Of a stretch of 19,561 bases of DNA, positions 1-5,931 are shown piece after piece (positions within the stretch are counted from its first letter, which is position 1; every line of letters begins with the position of its first letter). The stretch is taken from the NCBI GenBank assembly GCA_029858145.1, contig JAOUFP010000005.1, forward strand, positions 1-19,561. The letters are read 5' to 3'. Source of the stretch: Nitrospirota bacterium. GTDB taxonomy: Bacteria; Nitrospirota; Thermodesulfovibrionia; Thermodesulfovibrionales; UBA6898. The notes under the pieces were generated by a model that did no database searches, had not been told where the DNA came from, and saw nothing but the letters and a program-made list of their open reading frames with translations. The position numbers and the translations under genes were made by a program.

Positions 1-264
1 AAAATAACATTTTTTTATCTCTTCTTCCGTCAGACCCTTTCTCATTTTCTCGATGCTCTCGAATGACTTCGCCTTTTTTGAGTATTGAAGAAAGCTGTTG
101 TATTCTTTCTCGTGGCAGGTCTTGCAGGCGATCGACCCGGCATATCCGGAAGAATTGTTTTTGGCCTCTGCCGGGCGTACATGAACGGTCAAGCCGGCAG
201 AAACAAGCAGGGTCAGTGCGGGAACGCATACGGTTCTCAAAAAAAATGCTGAAACATAGTTCAC
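1..264 (-). CDS. Exported c-type cytochrome, N-terminal part (runs off the left edge)
   Basis: The reading frame stays open for 88 codons to the first base of the window, so the 3' end is missing. It starts at GTG (262-264), chosen because a GAGGA ribosome binding site lies about 7 bases upstream. Residues 1-34 look like a signal peptide: a hydrophobic stretch (FLRTVCVPALTLLVSAGL) ending near RPAEA. Residues 47-51 are CKTCH, a CxxCH haem-c attachment motif, so the protein would be exported and carry haem in the periplasm. The visible part ends in KKCYF, which could begin a second CxxCH just outside the window, as in small di- or multihaem cytochromes. It has its own sigma70-like promoter and is divergent from the cooC-like gene. 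The redox partner cannot be told from the sequence. Confidence 0.82.
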   Translation of the reverse strand, partial: MNYVSAFFLRTVCVPALTLLVSAGLTVHVRPAEAKNNSSGYAGSIACKTCHEKEYNSFLQYSKKAKSFESIEKMRKGLTEEEIKKCYF

Positions 265-297
265 GGTAATATCCTCGATAATGCCGTTTGGTGTCAC

Positions 298-326
298 ATT
301 ATCTCTCATTTTCCGGAAAATTACAA
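298..326 (-). promoter_or_regulatory. Sigma70-like promoter of the cytochrome gene
   Basis: On the minus strand TTGTAA (326-321), a 17-base spacer and GATAAT (303-298) form a good sigma70-type promoter. Predicted transcription start is near 291, giving a leader of about 27 bases before the GTG start at 264. Confidence 0.6.
308..321. promoter_or_regulatory. Perfect 14-bp palindrome inside the cytochrome promoter spacer
   Basis: ATTTTCCGGAAAAT is a perfect palindrome filling most of the gap between the -35 and -10 boxes of the cytochrome promoter. It also lies just upstream of a TATACT (339-344) that could serve the divergent cooC-like gene. A repressor bound here would block the leftward promoter. 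The regulator is not identifiable from the sequence. Confidence 0.4.
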
Positions 327-338
327 TGGACGTTTTGT

Positions 339-388
339 TATACTTAATAAAGGAAACTGAAACAGGAGCCATGCTGCTTCGTTTCAGT
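339..388 (+). promoter_or_regulatory. Possible -10 box and 5'-leader hairpin of the cooC-like gene
   Basis: TATACT at 339-344 is a plausible -10 box, though no good -35 box lies upstream. Transcription would start near 351. Immediately downstream, ACTGAAAC (356-363) and GTTTCAGT (381-388) form a perfect 8-bp stem with a 17-base loop, which would sit at the very 5' end of the mRNA. A role in mRNA stability or regulation is inference. Confidence 0.35.
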
Positions 389-420
389 GTAATCTGCACG
401 TGTAAAGAGAGGTCGGGCTT

Positions 421-1188
421 ATGGCATTTGTTTTAGCATTGGCGGGGAAGGGCGGCACAGGCAAGACCAGTATCGCGGGACTTGCGGTAAGATATCTTAT
501 GGAGAGGACGAAAAAGCCTGTGCTTGCTGTTGACGCTGACAGCAATGCTTGTCTGCATGAGGCATTGGGCGTTGAAGTGCATGCGACGATCGGACATCTC
601 AGGGAAGAGTCTCTCCAGAGAATACGGAGCGGCGGCGAACGGCCGGGCGGGATGTCGATGGAGCAGCTTTTTGATTATCAGGTCCAGCAGTCGATAATCG
701 AGGCGAAGGGTTTTGACCTGATGGTCATGGGAAGGCCGGAGGGACCCGGATGCTACTGCGCCGCAAATAATATTATCAGAAAGTATACGGATAAACTCTC
801 CGAGACATATGCATATGTCGTGATCGACAACGAGGCCGGAATGGAGCATCTCAGCAGGAGGACCACTCACAAAGTCGACCTTCTTATAATCGTAAGTGAT
901 CCAACGGTGCGGGGGATAAGAACGGCGCAGAGGATAGCCGGGCTGGTGAAGGAGCTTGACCTTGAAATCGACAGACACGCCCTGGTGATCAACCGGGTTG
1001 CGGGAGAGGAAGGGCCTGAACTCAAAGGGTTTGCGAAAGAACTCGGGCTCGAGGTTGCGGGACTTGTGCCCCAGGACAGGCTGGTGTTCGAGAACGATCT
1101 CCAGGGGAAGGCTATTATCGAACTGCCTGCGGATTCCCCGGCCGTGAAAGCCGTGTATGACATTTTTGACAGCTTCAGGATAGGATGA
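421..1188 (+). CDS. cooC: CooC-type nickel-insertion ATPase (CODH/ACS maturation factor, MinD/ParA superfamily)
   Basis: A 255-aa P-loop ATPase. Residues 9-16 are GKGGTGKT, the deviant Walker A with the signature lysine of the MinD/ParA (SIMIBI) superfamily. VDADSN follows at 37-42, and VVIDNEAG (133-140) is the Walker B region. Cys111 and Cys113 (GCYCAANNIIR) form the CxC motif that in CooC binds nickel or zinc at the dimer interface. CooC and its homologue AcsF use ATP to mature the nickel cluster of carbon monoxide dehydrogenase or acetyl-CoA synthase in the cytoplasm. A GAGAGG ribosome binding site lies about 8 bases before the ATG. No CODH or ACS gene is in the window, so the client enzyme is inferred. 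Its stop lies 9 bases from the convergent galT stop, leaving no room for a terminator. The family call is firm; the exact subfamily (CooC, AcsF or another nickel-protein ATPase) is less so. Confidence 0.85.
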   Translation: MAFVLALAGKGGTGKTSIAGLAVRYLMERTKKPVLAVDADSNACLHEALGVEVHATIGHLREESLQRIRSGGERPGGMSMEQLFDYQVQQSIIEAKGFDLMVMGRPEGPGCYCAANNIIRKYTDKLSETYAYVVIDNEAGMEHLSRRTTHKVDLLIIVSDPTVRGIRTAQRIAGLVKELDLEIDRHALVINRVAGEEGPELKGFAKELGLEVAGLVPQDRLVFENDLQGKAIIELPADSPAVKAVYDIFDSFRIG

Positions 1189-1197
1189 AAAAGCCGT

Positions 1198-2190
1198 TCA
1201 CATACTTATTTTTCTCAGGAAATCCGCGCTTTCTTCCGGAATCGAGGTGTTGATGTACATGCCTGACCCGAGTTCAAACCCTGCCACCTGGGTGATGCGG
1301 GGCACGATGCTGATATACCAGTGGAAATACTCGGAGTTGCATTCTTTGGGGTTTTCCGAACGAATGATGTAATTAAAGTCAGGATCGTCGAGGCCCGCAT
1401 AAAATTTTCCGAGTATTGTTTTGAGGTTGTAGGCAAGATCATAGACTTCCTCTTCGAGTATGCTGCTGAACGTGGCGCAGTGGCGTTTCGGAAATATCCA
1501 TGTGTGAAAGGGAGAAAGAGCCGCAAAGGGTACGAGGGTGACAAAGTGCTCGGTATTGAGAATGATCCTTCGCCCGTCAGAGAGTTCATCATCAAGACAG
1601 GAACACATGAGGCACCCTCCCGTGTTGTCGAAATAGCGTATGCCCTCTTCGATCCTGTGCCGCACCTGCAGCGGTGTCACCGGCGTTCCGATGATCTGTG
1701 AATGAGGATGTGTCAGCGATGTGCCGGCCCCTTCACCATAGTTTTTAAAGATGATGACATGCTCGATCCCGGGGTCCTCATAGATCGCATCAAACCTCTC
1801 CCTGTAGGTCCTGATGATGCTTGCGATGTCGTCAAGCGTCATGTCGGCCATGAACATGTTGTGGGTAGGCGATTCGATGATAACCTCGTGTTTTCCGAAA
1901 CCGGTGATAATATGCCTGTCACCCTCGTTTTTTCTCTCCCGTTTCAGTTCCGGAGACAGCGCGGCAAATTTGTTCGGAGTGACCCTTAACTTCCAGCTGT
2001 CACCGTAGGGGATACGCATGATCTCATCAGGAGTCCTCTGTTCATTGCCCGGACAGAAAGGACAGGAATCGAGATATTCAGGGAGATTTTTTTTGTTCTT
2101 TATTTTCCTGAACTCTTCCGGTCTCCTGGCGCGCTCGGTCGCTATGATCACCCATTCCCGCGTTATCAGATTCAGTCGTAGTTCGGACAT
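1198..2190 (-). CDS. galT: Galactose-1-phosphate uridylyltransferase (GalT), HIT superfamily
   Basis: A 330-aa protein of normal length for the family. It catalyses UDP-glucose + galactose-1-phosphate to UDP-galactose + glucose-1-phosphate (Leloir pathway, cytoplasm). Visible landmarks: REWVIIATERARRP (11-24), a zinc-site CPFC (43-46), ESPTHN (106-111), and the active-site block N150-YGEGAGTSLT-HPH (161-163) with the nucleophilic histidine. The C-terminal half keeps FHWYISIVPRIT (289-300) and a conserved GSG near 308-310. The start is set by the conserved N-terminus, but no Shine-Dalgarno sequence precedes the ATG. It lies 40 bases downstream of argJ on the same strand and may share its transcript. 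A weak TTGATT-N16-TATCCT just upstream could also start transcription about 3 bases before the ATG. In organisms without galactose catabolism, such enzymes often supply nucleotide sugars for polysaccharides. Confidence 0.93.
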   Translation of the reverse strand: MSELRLNLITREWVIIATERARRPEEFRKIKNKKNLPEYLDSCPFCPGNEQRTPDEIMRIPYGDSWKLRVTPNKFAALSPELKRERKNEGDRHIITGFGKHEVIIESPTHNMFMADMTLDDIASIIRTYRERFDAIYEDPGIEHVIIFKNYGEGAGTSLTHPHSQIIGTPVTPLQVRHRIEEGIRYFDNTGGCLMCSCLDDELSDGRRIILNTEHFVTLVPFAALSPFHTWIFPKRHCATFSSILEEEVYDLAYNLKTILGKFYAGLDDPDFNYIIRSENPKECNSEYFHWYISIVPRITQVAGFELGSGMYINTSIPEESADFLRKISM

Positions 2191-2230
2191 GCTGTAATCA
2201 GGATAGCATAAAGGCAGACGGAATCAAGAG

Positions 2231-3427
2231 TTAAGTGCGGTATTCGGCATTTATGCGGATATACTCTTCAGTCAGGTCGCAGGTGAGCACTTTTGACGAT
2301 GCAGTCCCGGCGTGGAGATTTACGGTTATCTTTATGTTTTTTGCCTTCAGGGCCTCTGTCGCTTCCCTGTCTTTATTGTTCGCGAGACCGCCCTTCACCA
2401 CCTTGATGTTGTTGAAGTAAATATCGGTCTTTTCTTCCCTGAACGCAACACCGGAATAACCGAGTGCTGCCATTATCCTTCCCCAGTTCGCGTCATTGCC
2501 GTATATGGCCGTCTTGACAAGGCTTGAATTGGCGATCGACAGGGCCGCCCTGGCCGCGTCCCGCTCGTTCCGGGTGCCCTTCACATACACTTCAACGAGT
2601 TTTGTCGCACCCTCGCCGTCTTTTACGACGAGTTTTGCGAGTCCATAGGCGAGATCATCAAGTGCTTTTTGGAAGGCGGGAAGCGATTCCGATTTCGCAG
2701 TGACAGGGGTGTTGCCGAGCAGCCCGTTTGCCATCATGAGGACAGTGTCATTCGTCGACATATCGCCGTCGATGGTTATCCGGTTGAAAGATTTATTGAC
2801 CGCATTCTTCAAAACTTTGTTCAAAGTCTTTTGTTCGACCGCGATATCGGTGAGAATGTAGCAGAGCATGGTCGCCATATTCGGGGCGATCATGCCGGCT
2901 CCCTTGCAGATCCCCGAAATTGTTCCCGTAACGTTTCCGACCTTAATCTTTTTTATGACGATTTTTGGAAAGGTATCGGTCGTCATTATCGCCCCGGCAA
3001 CGTCTTCAAGGGAAAAGTTCCCTACATTCTTTGTTAAAGCAGGAAGGGAGGGGAGTATTCGCTCCATCGGCATCGGTGTCCCGATAACGCCTGTAGAACA
3101 GGGGTAGATCAGGGCGGCGCTTATCTTGAGCTGCTTTGAGATATGGGAGATGATTTCATTCGCGTCCTTTGTCCCCTGCGCTCCGGTGCAGGCGTTTGCG
3201 TTCCCGCTGTTCACGACGATTACGCGTCCTTTGCCTGACTTGATTTTATTCATGCAGATCTTTACCGGCGCGGCTTTTACGGTGTTTGTGGTGAAGGTGC
3301 CGGCGATGTTCGCGTCGGCCTCTGAAATGATGAGCGCGATATCTTTTCTTCCGGGTTTTTTGATTGCTGCCCCGGCAGTCGAAAAAAGGAAGCCTTTCGG
3401 CCCTTTGCTCTTTGTTAATTTTGACAT
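2231..3427 (-). CDS. argJ: Bifunctional glutamate N-acetyltransferase / N-acetylglutamate synthase (ArgJ)
   Basis: A 398-aa protein of usual ArgJ length. The enzyme moves the acetyl group from N-acetylornithine to glutamate (and in bifunctional forms also uses acetyl-CoA), running the cyclic arginine pathway in the cytoplasm. The autocleavage motif KGAGMIAPNMATML is at 175-188; cleavage before Thr186 makes that threonine the N-terminal nucleophile of the beta chain. STG (111-113) matches the oxyanion-hole region, SGNANACTG (74-82) is conserved, and the chain ends in YIRINAEYRT, the typical ArgJ tail. There is no Shine-Dalgarno sequence before the ATG, and a promoter is placed so that transcription would begin at the start codon. 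argC, which acts in the same pathway, is 3 kb away on the same strand, separated by unrelated genes. galT lies 40 bases downstream. Confidence 0.95.
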   Translation of the reverse strand: MSKLTKSKGPKGFLFSTAGAAIKKPGRKDIALIISEADANIAGTFTTNTVKAAPVKICMNKIKSGKGRVIVVNSGNANACTGAQGTKDANEIISHISKQLKISAALIYPCSTGVIGTPMPMERILPSLPALTKNVGNFSLEDVAGAIMTTDTFPKIVIKKIKVGNVTGTISGICKGAGMIAPNMATMLCYILTDIAVEQKTLNKVLKNAVNKSFNRITIDGDMSTNDTVLMMANGLLGNTPVTAKSESLPAFQKALDDLAYGLAKLVVKDGEGATKLVEVYVKGTRNERDAARAALSIANSSLVKTAIYGNDANWGRIMAALGYSGVAFREEKTDIYFNNIKVVKGGLANNKDREATEALKAKNIKITVNLHAGTASSKVLTCDLTEEYIRINAEYRT

Positions 3428-3432
3428 GGTAT

Positions 3433-3461
3433 AAGATAATGGTCTAAAAAAAAAATTGCAA
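3433..3461 (-). promoter_or_regulatory. argJ promoter, placed for a leaderless or near-leaderless mRNA
   Basis: On the minus strand TTGCAA (3461-3456), 17 bases and TATCTT (3438-3433) predict a start at 3426-3427, which is the first base of the argJ ATG. This agrees with the absence of a ribosome binding site. Confidence 0.42.
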
Positions 3462-3529
3462 TGATATTACCGGTGTGTACTTGCTTTTTTGGGCGTAAGG
3501 TATGAATTTCAGGGAAAAAATGTGCCCGC

Positions 3530-3558
3530 TTGACTAAGCTGCTGAAAAAAAGTAGAGT
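3530..3558 (+). promoter_or_regulatory. Sigma70-like promoter of the PilZ gene
   Basis: TTGACT (3530-3535), a 17-base spacer and TAGAGT (3553-3558) fit a sigma70 promoter, with a predicted start near 3565 and a leader of about 43 bases. A GATAAT at 3560-3565 is an alternative -10 box but is badly spaced from this -35 box. Confidence 0.5.
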
Positions 3559-3607
3559 TGATAATAGAGTTGTTCAATTACCAGCCCGTTTATAAGGTAT
3601 TGAAAAT

Positions 3608-3895
3608 ATGGCATTAAATCGTATCGAAAAAAGAGCGCATCCCCGCAGGGCATATTTTCACCTGATCAAATATATCCTGAATCCCGACACCCTTGACAAA
3701 ATCTTCAGGGGATTTACCGTCAATATAAGTTCTTCCGGGTTGCGCCTTTACGTATTTAACAATCTGCTCAATGAAGGACAGGAGATAATTGTCATAAGCA
3801 GTCTCACGGGCTTTCAGTCCAGCCAAAAAGGAACAATCCGGTGGATTAATAAATTATATGATAATACCTATGAGATAGGATTGGAATTCACATGA
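3608..3895 (+). CDS. Single-domain PilZ protein (probable c-di-GMP receptor)
   Basis: A 95-aa protein consisting of one PilZ domain. Residues 9-13 (RAHPR) give the RxxxR motif and residues 39-44 (NISSSG) give the (D/N)xSxxG motif; together these bind cyclic di-GMP in PilZ proteins. The chain closes with YEIGLEF, the usual last beta strand. A stand-alone PilZ domain normally acts as a small cytoplasmic adaptor that changes partner binding when c-di-GMP is bound, often in motility, surface attachment or polysaccharide export. AAGG at 3594-3597 lies 10 bases before the ATG. It has its own promoter and is convergent with the Adhesin_E-like gene, so it looks monocistronic. The partner is unknown. 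Confidence 0.88.
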   Translation: MALNRIEKRAHPRRAYFHLIKYILNPDTLDKIFRGFTVNISSSGLRLYVFNNLLNEGQEIIVISSLTGFQSSQKGTIRWINKLYDNTYEIGLEFT

Positions 3896-3986
3896 AGTTG
3901 CCTTGCTGGTTCATGCTCCCTTGCAGGCACCGAATGCTTCTCTTTGGTAAGTGACTCTTTTGAAGGGATGCCGCGTAACTGTTCTG

Positions 3987-4379
3987 TTATTTTGTAAATT
4001 TCTCTTTACAGAGCAATTTATGAAACCCGTACATGAACGAATGTGCGGTAATTCTTCCCCACTGGAGTTTTTCATCTTTGAATGAATAGGACTTTACCAC
4101 AGTTTCGTTTGAACCGTATATGATAATATCTCTGATAGCCCCTGTACCGTTTTCACAATTCATGGAAAAACTCATTTTTATCATTTCTCCTTTTTTATCT
4201 ATGTTCCGGGTCCAGAAAGTTACAGTGGTCTTGTCATATCTGATGCTGTCAAGGTCGATATAATTTCTTTCTCCGGCTATTGATGATTCGACTTGCAGCC
4301 ATTCGGAAGAATGAGCCGGGGGCGTCAGGATGAAAAAGCTGCCTAACGCGACATAAGTAAAAAGAAGTAGTTTTCTCAT
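3987..4379 (-). CDS. Small exported protein, Adhesin_E-like (surface-adhesin protein E fold)
   Basis: A 130-aa protein starting at the ATG ending at 4379. AAAGGG lies about 10 bases upstream of that ATG, and an in-frame ATG further upstream (to 4424) overlaps the -10 box and is not credible. Residues 1-25 are a signal peptide (MRKLLLF, a hydrophobic core, then PAHSSEW). The mature part follows the pattern W-x-V-x-S...YIDLDSI...VTFWTRN, which resembles the Adhesin_E domain found in many small secreted proteins of Gram-negative bacteria. Two cysteines (near MNCENGT and LLCKEKF) could form a disulfide. The gene is convergent with the PilZ gene. The function is not known; the family name does not prove adhesion here. 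Confidence 0.78.
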   Translation of the reverse strand: MRKLLLFTYVALGSFFILTPPAHSSEWLQVESSIAGERNYIDLDSIRYDKTTVTFWTRNIDKKGEMIKMSFSMNCENGTGAIRDIIIYGSNETVVKSYSFKDEKLQWGRITAHSFMYGFHKLLCKEKFTK

Positions 4380-4410
4380 CTGTAGCATACCCTTTTTTCT
4401 CACCGGTTTC

Positions 4411-4437
4411 AGAATCTGCACCATTATAACAGATTCT
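4411..4437 (-). promoter_or_regulatory. Extended -10 promoter of the Adhesin_E-like gene, bracketed by an inverted repeat
   Basis: On the minus strand TGT-TATAAT (4431-4423) is a perfect -10 box with the TGn extension, which can work without a -35 box. AGAATCT (4411-4417) and AGATTCT (4431-4437) are perfect inverted repeats exactly flanking it. AGAATCTGCA and AGATTCTGCA also read as a near-perfect direct repeat 20 bp apart. This geometry suits a dimeric repressor. The leader to the ATG at 4379 would be about 37 bases. Confidence 0.5.
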
Positions 4438-4520
4438 GCAAGCGAGCAGGTCCGGATGCAATCCCTGATGATGAGGACTTTCGGTGATAGTGCGGCCTGC
4501 CGGGAAGTAGTACGGACGGA

Positions 4521-4548
4521 TGAAAAGAAAGTAGCCCCTTTCGGGGCT
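4521..4548 (-). terminator. Intrinsic terminator with GAAA tetraloop
   Basis: On the minus strand AGCCCC (4548-4543), loop GAAA and GGGGCT (4538-4533) form a 6-bp GC-rich hairpin followed by ACTTTCTTTTCA. It can only serve a transcript that begins between 4549 and about 5900 on the minus strand, where no coding sequence exists. Confidence 0.6.
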
Positions 4549-4580
4549 TAGGGAAGAAAAAGGAGGAGATGCTTGGGCTT
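4523..4580 (-). ncRNA. Candidate small regulatory RNA (about 58 nt) with an anti-Shine-Dalgarno stretch
   Basis: Read on the minus strand, an extended -10 box TGA-TATAAC (4595-4587) predicts a start at the A complementary to 4580. From +13 to +30 (4568-4551) the RNA would read CUCCUCCUUUUUCUUCCC, an unpaired pyrimidine-rich segment complementary to ribosome binding sites. It then folds AGCCCC-GAAA-GGGGCU (4548-4533) and ends AC-UUU-C-UUUU, an intrinsic terminator. A CRP/FNR-like palindrome is centred at -41.5. No protein gene on this strand ends here: the next minus-strand gene to the right is over 1.3 kb away. The RNA and its target class are inferred; no known RNA family was recognised. An alternative reading is that the purine-rich plus strand (AAGGAGGAG before an ATG at 4569) belongs to a 14-codon reading frame. 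Confidence 0.45.
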
Positions 4581-4613
4581 GATTCAGTTATATCATTTAT
4601 CCTGCTGAATTAA

Positions 4614-4629
4614 AGTGACCTGAATCACA
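4614..4629. promoter_or_regulatory. CRP/FNR-superfamily-like operator
   Basis: AGTGA-CCTGAA-TCACA matches the CRP-type pattern TGTGA-N6-TCACA at 9 of 10 positions and also resembles HcpR/Dnr-type sites. Its centre (4621.5) is 41.5 bases upstream of the predicted minus-strand start at 4580. It is also 41.5 bases upstream of a possible plus-strand start at 4663 (-10 box TATAGA, 4651-4656). This is the class II activator position. The regulator itself is not in the window. Confidence 0.5.
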
Positions 4630-4662
4630 AAGTTCAATACTCTTTGCAAGTATAGAGAAGCA

Positions 4663-4765
4663 AGTGCCGCATACCCTCCGCAGCAGAGGGGTTGAAAATT
4701 AGATCAGTTGCAGACTCTCGTTGATAGAAGGCATACAGTTTCAGAGACTGCGGGTACTTTTTTTT
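4663..4765 (+). ncRNA. Possible divergent short transcript ending in a T8 tract
   Basis: A TATAGA at 4651-4656 is spaced as a class II promoter from the same operator and predicts a start at 4663. The region contains CCCTC/GAGGG (4674-4690) and GCAGACTCT/AGAGACTGC (4710-4751, one mismatch) as stems, followed after six bases by eight Ts (4758-4765). The terminator hairpin is imperfect and its loop is long, so this is weaker than the minus-strand candidate. It may simply be the leader of the downstream gene. Confidence 0.2.
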
Positions 4766-5025
4766 AAAACAATTTTTTCCTCGTGGCAGGGCGATAGTCA
4801 TTCATGCATGGGAAATACGCAGTTTTGATAAATATTACATCTGAGGTCTCCTCCGCCGGGTATTCACTGAAATTGTTCAAAAAACAAGTTGTTGCATTAA
4901 TTGTCCCGATTGCTTACATTTTAATAAGAATATTTCACTTCACAGCCCATATCTCCAAGGGGCGCATCGGATTTTTAAAGAGGTGAACATAGAGAACGCC
5001 TCACATTGAAAGCAGGTAAAATGAA

Positions 5026-5877
5026 ATGATTGAGAATGAGAATATCATGTTAAAAAATAAGATTGCCGAGTTGAAGGAGCGCTTAAATCAGATCTATTCC
5101 CAATCTGCTGTTGATGCCACCAGGAGCAAGGCGTTTGAAAGCGAGTTTTCCCTGTATTTAAAGGCCTGTGAACTCGCCCGAAACGAAAGAACGGAAGGTA
5201 TGCGGCTCCAGCGGGATGTAACAAAATTTGGATTGGCTCTTCTGACTGTTGGCCTGACTTTTACGGTGTATGTGTTCAATGTCCACATTTTTCTGTCCAC
5301 GCTTATTCTTTTGGGCTTCGGGTTCATTTCATGCGGATTTATGTATTTGCTCCTGGCCGGAGAACTGCAGATACAAAGGGCGGGAGAGTATTGTAATGAA
5401 TTGGAAGCATATTTTAAAGACCATCGCTGGTCGGCAGAGATTTATGAAGCTCTTAATCTGGCGAGAATTCCATTATGGGAAGAATACAGAAGCAAATGGG
5501 ATAAGGATATTTTTCTCAAAGGACCATATCGAAAAACAGCCGTCTATGCACCCTTTCGGATCGCGATAGCGTTGACAGATTTGCTGGCCCTTGCTTATCT
5601 TGTATACTCTTTTATTTCTCATGGTGCTGAACGATCCTGGAGCATACTGATAGGCATTTGTATGGTTTGGATTGCGGCTGTTACTGTCCAGATGCTTCTT
5701 GTAAATACAATTATCAATAAAGTTGACCGGAGGCCTGCGACAGCGGAAGAAACACCGAAGAAATATCAAAAGGAAGAGATCAGCTGGGAGCCCGGCACAT
5801 GGGTAAATATACTCAGGCTCTTTTTGGGCCTGGACATAATCTTCCCTGAAGAAATGAGAAAATCAGCTGATCGGTAG
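5026..5877 (+). CDS. Four-helix membrane protein with N-terminal coiled coil, family not recognised
   Basis: A 283-aa protein. Residues 3-30 are charged and heptad-like (ENENIMLKNKIAELKERLNQI), suggesting a short coiled coil. Four hydrophobic segments follow as two hairpins at about 67-86, 89-111, 177-197 and 205-228, separated by a roughly 65-residue, mostly polar domain (about 112-176) with conserved-looking aromatics (WSAEIYEALNLARIPLWEEY). The last 50 residues are soluble. AGG nine bases before the ATG is the only ribosome binding site. Composition is AT-richer than the neighbours, like the rest of 3.5-5.9 kb. It stands alone between a non-coding region and convergent minus-strand genes, so context gives no function. 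I do not recognise the family and assign none. Confidence 0.75.
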   Translation: MIENENIMLKNKIAELKERLNQIYSQSAVDATRSKAFESEFSLYLKACELARNERTEGMRLQRDVTKFGLALLTVGLTFTVYVFNVHIFLSTLILLGFGFISCGFMYLLLAGELQIQRAGEYCNELEAYFKDHRWSAEIYEALNLARIPLWEEYRSKWDKDIFLKGPYRKTAVYAPFRIAIALTDLLALAYLVYSFISHGAERSWSILIGICMVWIAAVTVQMLLVNTIINKVDRRPATAEETPKKYQKEEISWEPGTWVNILRLFLGLDIIFPEEMRKSADR

Positions 5878-5879
5878 AA

Positions 5880-5916
5880 AAAAAGGTTGTCGGAAATGCG
5901 GTCACGGCATTCTCCG
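5880..5916 (-). terminator. Probable terminator of the metallophosphoesterase gene
   Basis: The minus strand downstream of the stop at 5932 folds CGGA and AATGC against GCATT and TCCG (5891-5916, one bulged base). After a few bases it runs into seven Ts (5879-5885). The six-base gap between stem and T tract weakens the call. The plus-strand gene ending at 5877 has no T tract on its side. Confidence 0.4.
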
Positions 5917-5931
5917 GAGGCAGCGATGATT

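Larger units (their letters stand above)
4380..5025. other. Long intergenic region (646 bp) with regulatory signals but no convincing protein gene
   Basis: Besides the Adhesin_E promoter, it holds the candidate small RNA, the CRP/FNR-like palindrome, a possible plus-strand transcript ending in T8, and a weak promoter for the downstream membrane-protein gene (TTGCAT 4892-4897, 17 bases, TACATT 4915-4920). The stretch 4770-5025 shows nothing else I can support. A 60-codon frame at 4804-4986 has one hydrophobic segment but no ribosome binding site. Confidence 0.6.

Noticed and set aside
4440..4530. c-di-GMP (GEMM) riboswitch near the PilZ gene
   Set aside because: The characteristic GCAAAGCC core and receptor loops are absent on both strands.
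4569..4613. 14-codon frame preceded by AAGGAGGAG
   Set aside because: The purine stretch is only two bases from the ATG, and the opposite strand gives a more complete explanation (promoter, start, terminator). It is kept as the main alternative to the small-RNA reading.
4804..4986. 60-codon plus-strand frame with one hydrophobic segment
   Set aside because: No ribosome binding site at a useful distance, no recognisable motif, and it lies in an AT-rich region where such frames arise by chance.
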